Shown here: one piece after another, positions 29,225 to 36,918 of the stretch
How the letters are laid out: each line of letters opens with the position of its first letter
Numbering within the stretch: position 1 is the first letter of the stretch
Source: Mycobacterium sp. AT1
GTDB lineage: Bacteria > Actinomycetota > Actinomycetes > Mycobacteriales > Mycobacteriaceae
Length of the DNA stretch: 64,000 nucleotides
Assembly (NCBI RefSeq): GCF_002043095.1
Contig: NZ_MVOC01000022.1
Span: forward strand, 79,866-143,865
Direction: 5' to 3'
The notes under the pieces: model-generated
What the model saw: the letters and a program-made list of their open reading frames with translations, nothing else
What the model was told of the DNA's origin: nothing
Databases searched by the model: none
Made by a program: the position numbers and the translations under genes

Positions 29225-30297
29225 GCTGACTGCCTTTCGTCGAAGATCGCAAAGCACTTGTTGGAGTTGAAGACATCGGTGGTGACCAGTTCCGACCACC
29301 GCAACGGCATGCCGAGTTCCTTCATCGCGCCCGTCAGGCAGAACCAGTTGAGCATCTCGTGCTGGCCGGATTCGACGATGCTGCGGCTGGTGGTGGTCTG
29401 CCAGGTCTCGTAGTCGCCTGCGGTGAAGAGCTCGTAGAGCTTGCGGTCGGCTCCGGTGTCGGGGGTGATGTGCCAGGTCTTGTCCGTGAGGAAGGCATGG
29501 GACCAGCTCGACGAGGCCACCAGCGCGACCCGCAGATCGGTATCGGCCAGTGAGCGAGCCACCGCGGCGCCGAGCGCGAAACATCTTGTCGGAGAGGGTC
29601 CGACGGGATCGAGCTGTTCGGTGGCGATGTCGGCGAATCGTGCGAGTCCACCCTGACGGGCAATGGCGTGCTGGCCGTAGCAGTTCACGGTGATGGGGAT
29701 CAGCGGGTAGGGGAACTGGGCCCCGGCATGCTCGTAGTCCAGGAACAGTTGGGTGTTGACCACGGCGTGTGGGAAGGCGGCGTTCGCCCGCTTCCGGTAT
29801 GAGTAGGCAACGTCGAATCCGGAGCTGAGAAGATCGTCGGCGAGTCTTCGTGCGTTGTCGGCGGAACCACGCAGGGTGATTGTCGACTCGTTCGGTAGTC
29901 CCCAGGCGTTCGGGCTACCGCGTCCGGCCATCAACTCGAACGGATGGACTTCCACATCGCCGTAGGCGAGTACGCAGAACGGTGGTATCACCTCTTCGCG
30001 AAAGTTCTCGTATTGATCGTCGCCCCAGACCAATACGACATCGGGTGCGAACTCGTCCAGTGCTTCGCGGCACCGGGTGAGGTTCTCGACCAGCGCCTTT
30101 CGATGATGCGCTGCGGCGGCTCCGCCACCGTCTTCGCCCCACTCGGCGCGCATCTGCGCCGGCCAGGTGGCCGGGTCTTTCGCCGAATCGGGAATGTCGG
30201 GGTCCTGCAGCGTCCAACGCAACAGGCCGGCCATGTGTTCGTCGGTGCCGGCCAGCATCGGATAGTGGGTGAGGCCGAGTCCAAGGAAGCTCGCCAT
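29221..30297 (-). CDS. LigB-family extradiol ring-cleavage dioxygenase
   Basis: A 358-residue class III (LigB-type) Fe(II) dioxygenase. The N-terminal GLGLTHYPML carries a candidate iron-ligand His; VVLVWGDDQYENFREEVIPPF follows, and ALVASSSWSHAFL resembles the catalytic His region. As a single fused chain it differs from the small type I extradiol enzymes. Next to a carboxylate-forming route and a decarboxylase, the likely reaction is 3,4-cleavage of a 2,3-dihydroxybenzoate such as 2,3-dihydroxy-p-cumate. The ATG at 30295-30297 has GAAGGAG upstream. Confidence 0.88.
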   Translation of the reverse strand: MASFLGLGLTHYPMLAGTDEHMAGLLRWTLQDPDIPDSAKDPATWPAQMRAEWGEDGGGAAAAHHRKALVENLTRCREALDEFAPDVVLVWGDDQYENFREEVIPPFCVLAYGDVEVHPFELMAGRGSPNAWGLPNESTITLRGSADNARRLADDLLSSGFDVAYSYRKRANAAFPHAVVNTQLFLDYEHAGAQFPYPLIPITVNCYGQHAIARQGGLARFADIATEQLDPVGPSPTRCFALGAAVARSLADTDLRVALVASSSWSHAFLTDKTWHITPDTGADRKLYELFTAGDYETWQTTTSRSIVESGQHEMLNWFCLTGAMKELGMPLRWSELVTTDVFNSNKCFAIFDERQSA

Positions 30298-30318
30298 GTG
30301 CTTCTCCTTCGGTTGGTG

Positions 30319-31350
30319 TCAGAGGACTGTTGCAGAGCGTGCGATGTCGACGAGGCGCCTGATGTTGTTGCCGGCGATGTCGTCTCGGAGCGGAAGGGGC
30401 AGCCCGCCGAGCGTCGACTCGGGGTGCCCCGGCATGGCCGGAAACGGGTAATCCGACCCGTAGAACACATGGGCATCGCCGAACGTATGCACCGCATGCA
30501 GGAGTGTGTCGTGATCGTATGCGATTGAATCGCAGCACATCTGGCGTGCGAGCTGACTCGGAAGATCGGGGGAGTCGATCGGCATTCCGCCGATGTGCGC
30601 GCCCTTGTCCACACGGCCGAGCACTGCTGGCAGCGCCCCGCCGCCGTGCGCCAGGCAGTACCGCACTCCTGGTCGTCGCCGCATGGTGTCGCCCGTCAAC
30701 AGGGCGGCGGCGGCGATTGCGGTCTCGACGGGCATGCCCAACCCGAATCCCAGCCCCAGTCCGGTGATTCGCTGGTACAGGTCCTGATCGACCGGATGTA
30801 CCAACACCAGGGCATTCAGTTCGGCTGCAACGCAGAAGAACTCGTCGAGCGATGGATCGGCCAGTTCGATTCCGGCTACCTGGGCGCCGATCTCTATCCC
30901 GAGGAAGCCGGGGTGCGACATGATTCTGCGCAGCTCGTGGGTCGCTACGTCGGGATCCTGCAGTGGCACCGTGCCGAGGGCCGCGAATCGATCGGGGTCA
31001 TCGGTCACCAGACGCGCTGAGAACTCGTTCTGGGCACGTGCGAAATCTGCGGCGGCACCGACCGGAGTGTCGTAACAGAAGGTGACCGGGATCGGGGACA
31101 GCACGTGAACGGCGATGCCGTCACGATCCATGTCGGCGATCCGACGCTGTGGCGACCAACAGCGGTCGTCGATCGTGCGGTAGGGCTTCCCTCGGAGAGT
31201 GATCATCGCCGTCGTTTCGTCGATCCGTTCGACGGCGAGGTGGGGAGGCCCATCGGGGCCCGTGACCAGAGGTGCTAGGTCTGGGTCGATCAAATGGGTG
31301 TGCACGTCGACGATTCCGTGCTTCCAGTGGTGTCGTGAATGAGCGGCCAT
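30319..31350 (-). CDS. ACMSD-like amidohydrolase-family decarboxylase
   Basis: A 343-residue TIM-barrel metal enzyme. The N-terminal metal motif is IVDVHTHLIDP. WSPQRRIADMDRDGIAVHVL, GLGTVPLQD and CLAHGGGALPAVLGR, with a C-terminal YGSDYPFP, align well from memory with 2-amino-3-carboxymuconate-6-semialdehyde decarboxylase (ACMSD). In this operon the amino substrate is unlikely; the analogous 2-hydroxy-3-carboxy ring-cleavage product is a better fit, so this is the candidate decarboxylase between ring cleavage and hydrolysis. It is the first gene of the minus-strand operon, with GGAGG before the ATG at 31348-31350. Confidence 0.87.
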   Translation of the reverse strand: MAAHSRHHWKHGIVDVHTHLIDPDLAPLVTGPDGPPHLAVERIDETTAMITLRGKPYRTIDDRCWSPQRRIADMDRDGIAVHVLSPIPVTFCYDTPVGAAADFARAQNEFSARLVTDDPDRFAALGTVPLQDPDVATHELRRIMSHPGFLGIEIGAQVAGIELADPSLDEFFCVAAELNALVLVHPVDQDLYQRITGLGLGFGLGMPVETAIAAAALLTGDTMRRRPGVRYCLAHGGGALPAVLGRVDKGAHIGGMPIDSPDLPSQLARQMCCDSIAYDHDTLLHAVHTFGDAHVFYGSDYPFPAMPGHPESTLGGLPLPLRDDIAGNNIRRLVDIARSATVL

Positions 31351-31393
31351 CCCGCCCTCCGTCCGGTCATCGGCATGTGATGACGAGCACGCT

Positions 31394-31434
31394 ACATATT
31401 ATGGCAGCATTATTCAATAATCTGCAGCCATAAT
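31394..31434. promoter_or_regulatory. AT-rich palindromic operator/promoter of the meta-cleavage operon
   Basis: A strongly AT-rich island within GC-rich DNA. ATTATT-C-AATAAT (31409-31421) is a perfect palindrome flanked by ATTATGGC (31398-31405) and GCCATAAT (31427-31434). On the minus strand CATAATATGT (31403 to 31394) includes a TAATAT -10-like hexamer about 45 bases before the amidohydrolase start. The same decamer precedes the acyl-CoA ligase gene. A GntR regulator gene lies beside it. Confidence 0.65.
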
Positions 31435-31549
31435 TATCTGAGACACAGGGCGGGATGGAATGAGATGTAGGTCACCAGGGTGGAAGGCTGCGGCAGTGCT
31501 CGCGAGGATCGAAGATCGTCGCGAACTGGTAGTTCGGTGTTGGCGCCGC

Positions 31550-32281
31550 TCAGGGATGCTGAGGGGTGATCGGCGATCGCAAGGGGTCGCTCGGTCGTAC
31601 CAGGTTGGCATCGTGCCGGTTGATCGCATCGACGAACGAAACGTGATCGTGGGTCGCGATCGCCGCGACGATGTCATCGTGCACGTCGATGCTGTCGGTG
31701 AGCGCGGCTTCGTGGTCGGGCGCGAAGACCGCACGACTGAGGATTGCCTTGATGCTCGTAATGAGCATCTGGTGCATTCCCTCCAGGACCGGGATGTGGG
31801 CCGCACCCGCGATCACCGAGTGAAAACTGAGGATGGCGTCGAAGAACTCACGGGCTTCCGAAGCGTTCCGCATCGTCATCATCGCGCTGCGCATGGCCGA
31901 GATGTCATTGCTGGTGGCGCGCTCGAATGCGGCTTTGGTCAGCCCGAATTCAAGGTAGAGGCGGGCCTCGAACAGGTCGAGCGGATGCGGATAGGAGGCC
32001 TGGAACCACAGGTCCAACGCACCGAGTCGAACCTGGGGCGGAGCCGAGGCCACGGTTATGCCACCGCCGGGACCCGGTTTGACCGCCACCAGATCGCGGT
32101 CTCGCAGGATCCGGAGTGTTTCATTCATGACCGTTGGGCTGATGCCGAAGCGATCCATGAGCTCCGAACGCCGGCCGATATGTGAACCGACAGGCAGGCC
32201 GGAGGTGAGTATCTCCTCCTCCAGATCGGCGGCGACGCGTTCGGCGCGAGAGGAGCGCAACGGAGTACTTCGCGGTTGCAT
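31550..32281 (-). CDS. GntR-family regulator (FadR/FCD type)
   Basis: A 243-residue regulator. The N-terminal winged helix-turn-helix is about residues 12-75 (ILTSGLPVGSHIGRRSELMD, then GISPTVMNETLRILRDRDLV). A C-terminal all-helical FCD ligand domain follows, with FEARLYLEFGLTKAAFERAT and FHSVIAGAAHIPVLEG. FCD regulators usually respond to organic acids or acyl-CoAs. It lies between the divergent meta-cleavage operon and acyl-CoA ligase gene, whose promoters share a decamer, so it is the obvious candidate to control both. The ATG at 32279-32281 follows GAGAGGGG; a longer frame lacks such a signal. Confidence 0.87.
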   Translation of the reverse strand: MQPRSTPLRSSRAERVAADLEEEILTSGLPVGSHIGRRSELMDRFGISPTVMNETLRILRDRDLVAVKPGPGGGITVASAPPQVRLGALDLWFQASYPHPLDLFEARLYLEFGLTKAAFERATSNDISAMRSAMMTMRNASEAREFFDAILSFHSVIAGAAHIPVLEGMHQMLITSIKAILSRAVFAPDHEAALTDSIDVHDDIVAAIATHDHVSFVDAINRHDANLVRPSDPLRSPITPQHP

Positions 32282-32412
32282 CGCCACCCCTCTCGATCCT
32301 CGCTGCCCACCGGGTTCGCCCTGATAGTAGCCGCCCGGGTGGATGAACAGTCGTCCCCGGGAGAGCGCATCGGGCGATGTGGGGGTACCGGGTGATTCCC
32401 ACAACCCGTTCT

Positions 32413-32432
32413 ATTGTGTATGCATAATATGT
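32413..32432 (+). promoter_or_regulatory. Promoter/operator of the acyl-CoA ligase gene
   Basis: This stretch includes the TATGCATA palindrome (32419-32426) and CATAATATGT (32423-32432), the same decamer, in the same orientation to transcription, as at 31403-31394 before the meta-cleavage operon. TAATAT within it can serve as a -10 box, about 40 bases upstream of the ligase start. It is AT-rich against its surroundings. Confidence 0.55.
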
Positions 32433-32470
32433 TTGAATGAGCTGGATCACACACGATGAAGGAGCTATGG

Positions 32471-34141
32471 ATGGATCAGTCGATCAGCACCCGCGCCTTC
32501 CGCGAAGCTCGGGACTGGCTACTCGCCCATGGCGGTGCCCACGAGCGCGCTGTCGCGGAGTTCACCTGGCCGAGTCTGGGCCCGACGTTCAACTGGGCGA
32601 TCGACTGGTTCGACGCCATCGCCCGGGGGAACCAGCGCACCGCACTGCGGATCGTGGAGGAGGACGGCACGGACGCGGCGTTCACCTTCGAGGAGATGGC
32701 CCATCGCTCCGACCAGGTCGCCACCTGGCTCGAGACACAGGGGGTACGTCCGGGACATCGCGTGTTGATCATGCTGGGCAACCAGGTGGAGCTCTGGGAG
32801 TCGGTCCTGGCGGTGATGAAGCTCGGCGCCATCATCATGCCCACTACTTCGGCGCTCGGTCCAAAGGATCTGTTGGACAGGATTGTTCGCGGCGGTGCAC
32901 AGCACGTCATCACCAACGCCGATCAGGCGGAGAAGTTCGACACCATCGACGGGGACTACGGCCGCTTCGGTGTCGGATCGGCGCCGCCGGGTTGGAAGGC
33001 CTACCGTGAGGCTTACCAGGCGCCGGCTACGACCTTCGAATCACGTACGGCGCCTGACGATCCGATGCTGCTCTACTTCACCTCCGGGACCACGAGTCGG
33101 CCGAAACTGGTGTTGCACACGCACCAGTCCTACCCCCTCGGGCATCTGTCCACGATGTACTTCCTCGGCGTCCAGCCCGGCGACGTACACCTCAACATCA
33201 GTTCCCCTGGTTGGGCCAAGCACGCCTGGAGTTCGTTCTTCGCGCCGTGGATCGCCGAGGCGACGATCTTCGTCTACAACTACGAGCGGTTCGACGCGGC
33301 AAAGCTTTTGGCGACCATCAGAACCGCGGGGGTCAACACCTTCTGCGCCCCGCCGACGGTGTGGCGGATGCTCATCCAGGCCAATCTCGGCGACAAGCCG
33401 ACCGGTCTGCGTGAGGCCGTCGGTGCCGGTGAGCCCCTCAACCCCGAAGTCATCGCGCAGGTTCGGCAGAACTGGGGGCTGGAGATTCGGGATGGCTTCG
33501 GCCAGACCGAGACGACGGCGCTCATCGGGAACACTCCGGGTTCGGTCGTGAAGCCTGGCTCCATGGGGCGTCCGCTGCCGGGCGTCCCGGTGGAAATCGT
33601 GGATCCGTTGACCGGCCGCGTCAGTGACGAAGGTGAGATCTGTCTGCGGCTGGATCCCAGGCCGGTCAACCTGATGGTCGGATACGTCGAGGACGCGGCC
33701 CGCAACGACGAGGTGATGGCCGGTGGCTACTACCACACCGGTGACGTGGCCAGCCGCGATGACGAAGGGTTCATCACGTACGTGGGCCGGACCGACGACG
33801 TCTTCAAATCATCGGATTACAAGGTGTCACCGTTCGAGTTGGAGAGCGTTCTCATCGAGCACCCGGCAGTGGCCGAGGCCGCGGTGGTGCCCGCCCCCGA
33901 CGAAATGCGGCTCTGCGTCCCGAAGGCCTATGTCTCCTTGGCCGAGGGCTGGCAACCCGACGACCAGACCGCTCGCTCGATCTTCGCCCATTCCGTCGCC
34001 AATCTTGCTCCCTATCAACGAATTCGGCGCATCGAGTTCTACGAATTGCCGAAGACCATCTCAGGGAAGATCAGGCGGGTCGAACTCCGCCAGCGGGAGA
34101 ATTCCGGGGTGTCACTCCCTGATGAATGGCGCGACAGGTAG
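32471..34141 (+). CDS. Medium/short-chain acyl-CoA synthetase (ACSM-like)
   Basis: A 556-residue ANL-superfamily ligase. Motifs are LLYFTSGTTSRPKLVLHTH (P-loop), IRDGFGQTETTALIG, YYHTGDVASRDDEGFITYVGR and the C-terminal PKTISGKIRR with the adenylation Lys. The overall pattern (WSSFFAPWIAEATIFVYNYERF, FKSSDYKVSPFELE) is that of the medium-chain acyl-CoA synthetase branch, which also takes short, branched and aromatic acids. Linked to the meta-cleavage operon, it probably activates the acid released by the hydrolase (isobutyrate in the p-cumate route). The ATG at 32471 follows GAAGGAG; an in-frame ATG five codons upstream overlaps that ribosome binding site. Confidence 0.88.
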   Translation: MDQSISTRAFREARDWLLAHGGAHERAVAEFTWPSLGPTFNWAIDWFDAIARGNQRTALRIVEEDGTDAAFTFEEMAHRSDQVATWLETQGVRPGHRVLIMLGNQVELWESVLAVMKLGAIIMPTTSALGPKDLLDRIVRGGAQHVITNADQAEKFDTIDGDYGRFGVGSAPPGWKAYREAYQAPATTFESRTAPDDPMLLYFTSGTTSRPKLVLHTHQSYPLGHLSTMYFLGVQPGDVHLNISSPGWAKHAWSSFFAPWIAEATIFVYNYERFDAAKLLATIRTAGVNTFCAPPTVWRMLIQANLGDKPTGLREAVGAGEPLNPEVIAQVRQNWGLEIRDGFGQTETTALIGNTPGSVVKPGSMGRPLPGVPVEIVDPLTGRVSDEGEICLRLDPRPVNLMVGYVEDAARNDEVMAGGYYHTGDVASRDDEGFITYVGRTDDVFKSSDYKVSPFELESVLIEHPAVAEAAVVPAPDEMRLCVPKAYVSLAEGWQPDDQTARSIFAHSVANLAPYQRIRRIEFYELPKTISGKIRRVELRQRENSGVSLPDEWRDR

Positions 34142-34171
34142 GCGATGACGTCGCTGTGACGACCGAGCGAC

Positions 34172-35806
34172 CTAGTCGACGAGCGACAGTGCGTGCGCGC
34201 GGCGCAGCTTGCCGGACGGTGTCTTCGGGATGACGCCAGGCTGGAGTACGACGACGTTGCGGGGCCGGACGTCGACGTCGCCGAAGACTTCGTGGGCCAC
34301 CTGCCGCTCAATCCGGCGGACCTCGTCTGGCTTGTCGTAGTCGTTGGATTCGACTGCCACGGCGAAGGTTTCGCGTGACAAGCCCGCGTTCAGGCGCACT
34401 GCGACCGAGCAGCCGGCGCGCACGCCTGCCACCCGGGTGGCGGCGCGTTCGATGTCGGTGGGGTAGATGTTCTTGCCCGCCATGATGATGACGTCCTTCA
34501 CCCGGCCGCAGACGACGATGTCGCCGACCTCGGTGAGGTATCCCATGTCGCCGGTGTCGTACCAGCCGGCCTTGTCTTGGGCGCCGATGAACCCGGCCAT
34601 GGTGATGTAGCCCTTGGTGACCGGCTTGCCACGCACCTGGATGACGCCGACGGCGCGCTCGGGCAGGACGTTGTCGTCCTCGTCGACGATGCGCACCTCG
34701 AGCCCGTCGATGGGCTTGCCCAGGGCGACGAGGCGGCGGGTGTTGCCCTTGGTGGCGGGGACGGCGCGGTGCAGCACTGCGAGCAGGTCGGCGTCGATCT
34801 CGTCGACGACCATGCCGACACCACACTCGGTGAACGACACCGCAACCGTGGTCTCGGCCATGCCGTAGGCGGGCACGATGGCCTCGCGCCGCAGCCCGAA
34901 GGGGGCTCCGGCCTCGACCAGGTCCTCGACGTCGACCGGGTCGACCTGCTCGGCTCCGGAGAGGGCCCAGCGCAGCGACGACAGGTCGAACTGACCCTCT
35001 TCTGCCTGCCTGCGCAGCCGCTTGGCAAAGAGGTTGTAGGCGAAGTTGGGCGCCGCGGTCATGGTGCCCCGGTACTTGTCGATCAACTTGGCCCACAGCA
35101 GGATGTCGCCGAGGAAGTCCATCGGGGTGACCTTGACCAGTTCGGCGCCGAAGTACATCGGCACCGTCAGAAAGCCGGTCATGCCCATGTCGTGGAAGCA
35201 GGGCAGCCAGCTGACGATCACGTCGGTGTTGGTGTCGAAGTGGGCCCCGACGAACATCGCCTCGGCGTTGGCGACGACGTTGGCGTGTGAGATGCAGACC
35301 GCCTTGGGGAAGCCGGTGGATCCCGAAGTCAGCTGCATCAGCGCGAGGTCGTCCTCGTGGGTCTCCACGGGGTCGATCGGCTCGCTGGCCAGCAGTTCGG
35401 AGACGGTCAGCACGCGGATTCCACGCTCTGTCAGGACCGGCGCGGCGGGGGTGAACGGATCGGAGACGATGACGACCTTCGCCTCGATCATGCCGATCAC
35501 GTCCATCGTCTCCAGCGCCCATCGCTGCAGGTCGGTGCGCGGGGTGGGCTGGTGCAGCATGGTGAGGCTGGCGCCGCGCATCCAGATGCCCTGGGCGGCG
35601 GGCGCGATTTCGACCGGAGCGCCTGCCAGCACTGCCACGGCGTCGCCGTGTCCGATGCCTGCGGCGGCAAGGCCACCCGAGATGCGCCGGGCCCGCTCGT
35701 ACACCTCTTTCCAGGTGTGCCGAACCGGTGCGTGGGGGTCGCCGGTCGTCATGCCGTTGCGACTCGTGTGCGCGTTGGCGAACATCGTCTCGGTGAATCT
35801 ACTCAC
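34172..35806 (-). CDS. FadD: long-chain fatty-acyl-AMP/CoA ligase (FAAL-like)
   Basis: A 544-residue ANL enzyme. It has [51 protein letters not shown] and [10 protein letters not shown]. The layout around [20 protein letters not shown] and [19 protein letters not shown] resembles mycobacterial fatty-acyl-AMP ligases, so it may load a carrier protein rather than make a CoA ester; this cannot be settled by eye. No polyketide synthase or acyl carrier gene is adjacent. The GTG at 35804-35806 follows AAAGGGAC. It is convergent with the acyl-CoA ligase gene of the island. Confidence 0.82.
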   Translation of the reverse strand: MSRFTETMFANAHTSRNGMTTGDPHAPVRHTWKEVYERARRISGGLAAAGIGHGDAVAVLAGAPVEIAPAAQGIWMRGASLTMLHQPTPRTDLQRWALETMDVIGMIEAKVVIVSDPFTPAAPVLTERGIRVLTVSELLASEPIDPVETHEDDLALMQLTSGSTGFPKAVCISHANVVANAEAMFVGAHFDTNTDVIVSWLPCFHDMGMTGFLTVPMYFGAELVKVTPMDFLGDILLWAKLIDKYRGTMTAAPNFAYNLFAKRLRRQAEEGQFDLSSLRWALSGAEQVDPVDVEDLVEAGAPFGLRREAIVPAYGMAETTVAVSFTECGVGMVVDEIDADLLAVLHRAVPATKGNTRRLVALGKPIDGLEVRIVDEDDNVLPERAVGVIQVRGKPVTKGYITMAGFIGAQDKAGWYDTGDMGYLTEVGDIVVCGRVKDVIIMAGKNIYPTDIERAATRVAGVRAGCSVAVRLNAGLSRETFAVAVESNDYDKPDEVRRIERQVAHEVFGDVDVRPRNVVVLQPGVIPKTPSGKLRRAHALSLVD

Positions 35807-36260
35807 GAAAGTCCCTTTGGCTCTGGCGCGTTGGCGGCGATGCTTCTTCGATCGTCGTGCAGTCGTCCCTCTGTCGAGCACCTTCAAGAGGTAGCGCGGG
35901 GACTAGGCGCCATTGCCGCATGCGCAGCACGGTGTAATCCATCATCGACCATTGCGGGCGACGACGACGGGGAAAGCGTGAACTCCTCCACGTCGGTTGG
36001 ACGCACTGACTGTACAGACCAAACCCCGACGTCGGCGCTGGCCGCATCGATCGCAAGCCGATCGATGCGTCGCCGTCACCTCCAGACGCCCAAGACGGGT
36101 GGTCAGGGTGTTTTGCGGTGGTCGTCACATCACGGCTGATTTCTGGTCGACGGGTACGCGCGACGTCATCGTCGCGAGCCCATGGTCGACGCCGCCCGCT
36201 CGGGCCGCGCCGCGCCGCGCCGCACGGTGATCAAAAAGTGATGGGCGCAGAAGTTTGCCG
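35807..36260. other. 454-base gap with no convincing gene
   Basis: Open frames here (the longest about 77-109 codons) are Arg/Ser-rich and have no ribosome binding site, so none is called. The segment holds the upstream region of fadD, a perfect 11-bp inverted repeat (36043-36069), a short GCCGC-rich run near 36215 and a gtgatcaaaaagtgat stretch near 36230. It is the longest non-coding stretch in the window and could contain an untranslated RNA or a decayed gene; nothing specific is recognisable. Confidence 0.5.
36043..36069. repeat. Perfect 11-bp inverted repeat, 5-base loop
   Basis: CGCATCGATCG (36043-36053) and CGATCGATGCG (36059-36069) are exact reverse complements separated by CAAGC. 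There is no U tract after either arm. It lies alone in the gap between fadD and a TetR gene. It could be a protein-binding palindrome or an RNA hairpin. Confidence 0.7.
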
Positions 36261-36878
36261 TTACCGGGGCGAGGAACGGTGCTTCGTCGAGGTCCAGCCG
36301 GAGCTGATCAAGGCGGTCAGGTCGTCGACCCACGCCGCGTCCAGCGGGGCGTCGTGATTTACGAGGATGCGGAAGATGGCGCTGCCGACCACGACTTCGG
36401 CGAGCAGGGGCAGGTCGCCGGACGGGTCGGGCTGGTCGATCCTGGTCCTGAAGGTGGCCAGGCTGCCGGCGAATCGCGAGATCATCGCGCCGTGCACGTC
36501 CGGATCGGCCACGGTGTCGGCGATCAACGCCGGTAGTGCGATCCGGACTTCCGGCCGGTCGAACATGGTGCGCGTCGCCTCCACGAGTGCCCGGACGTCT
36601 CCCTCGGCGTCGCCGGAGGCACTCGGCATGGCCATCACCTCGGCGGGCAGGATCGCTTCGTGGACCAGTTGGGCCTTGCCCGACCAGCGCCGGTAGATCG
36701 CCGCGGTGGTGGTGCCTGCCCTGGCCGCGATTGCCGCCAGGGACAGTGCGGAGTAGCCCGTCTCGAGTAGCAGGTCGCGGGTGGCCTCGATGATCGCGGC
36801 GTCGATTCTGCCGTCGCGCGGCCGACCCGCGGGCGACCGGACCGAGTCCTTGTCATCTTCGGGCCGATCTGTTCTCAT
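36261..36878 (-). CDS. TetR-family transcriptional regulator
   Basis: A 205-residue TetR protein. After a charged 20-residue leader, the helix-turn-helix spans about residues 25-70 (LLLETGYSALSLAAIAARAG, then TTAAIYRRWSGKAQLV). The C-terminal ligand domain has ALIADTVADPDVHGAMISRFAG. It is divergent, by 40 bases, from the gene at 36919, and a palindrome in that gap is the likely operator. It should repress the downstream set (unknown protein, LLM oxidoreductase, phosphotransferase). The ATG at 36876-36878 is used. Confidence 0.87.
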   Translation of the reverse strand: MRTDRPEDDKDSVRSPAGRPRDGRIDAAIIEATRDLLLETGYSALSLAAIAARAGTTTAAIYRRWSGKAQLVHEAILPAEVMAMPSASGDAEGDVRALVEATRTMFDRPEVRIALPALIADTVADPDVHGAMISRFAGSLATFRTRIDQPDPSGDLPLLAEVVVGSAIFRILVNHDAPLDAAWVDDLTALISSGWTSTKHRSSPR

Positions 36879-36882
36879 GATT

Positions 36883-36912
36883 CCAATATAACCCGCATCG
36901 TATCGTTATTGG
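36883..36912. promoter_or_regulatory. Palindromic TetR operator candidate
   Basis: CCAATATAAC (36883-36892) and GTTATTGG (36905-36912) form an imperfect inverted repeat (CCAATA-AC arms) filling the 40-base gap between the TetR start and the GTG of the divergent gene. The region is AT-rich relative to its surroundings, and GGAGAG of the downstream ribosome binding site overlaps its right edge. Confidence 0.6.
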
Positions 36913-36918
36913 AGAGAC

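Noticed and set aside
36010..36020. CTGTACAG palindrome resembling an E. coli LexA half arrangement
   Set aside because: It lacks the eight-base spacer of the E. coli box and does not resemble the mycobacterial SOS box TCGAAC-N4-GTTCGA.
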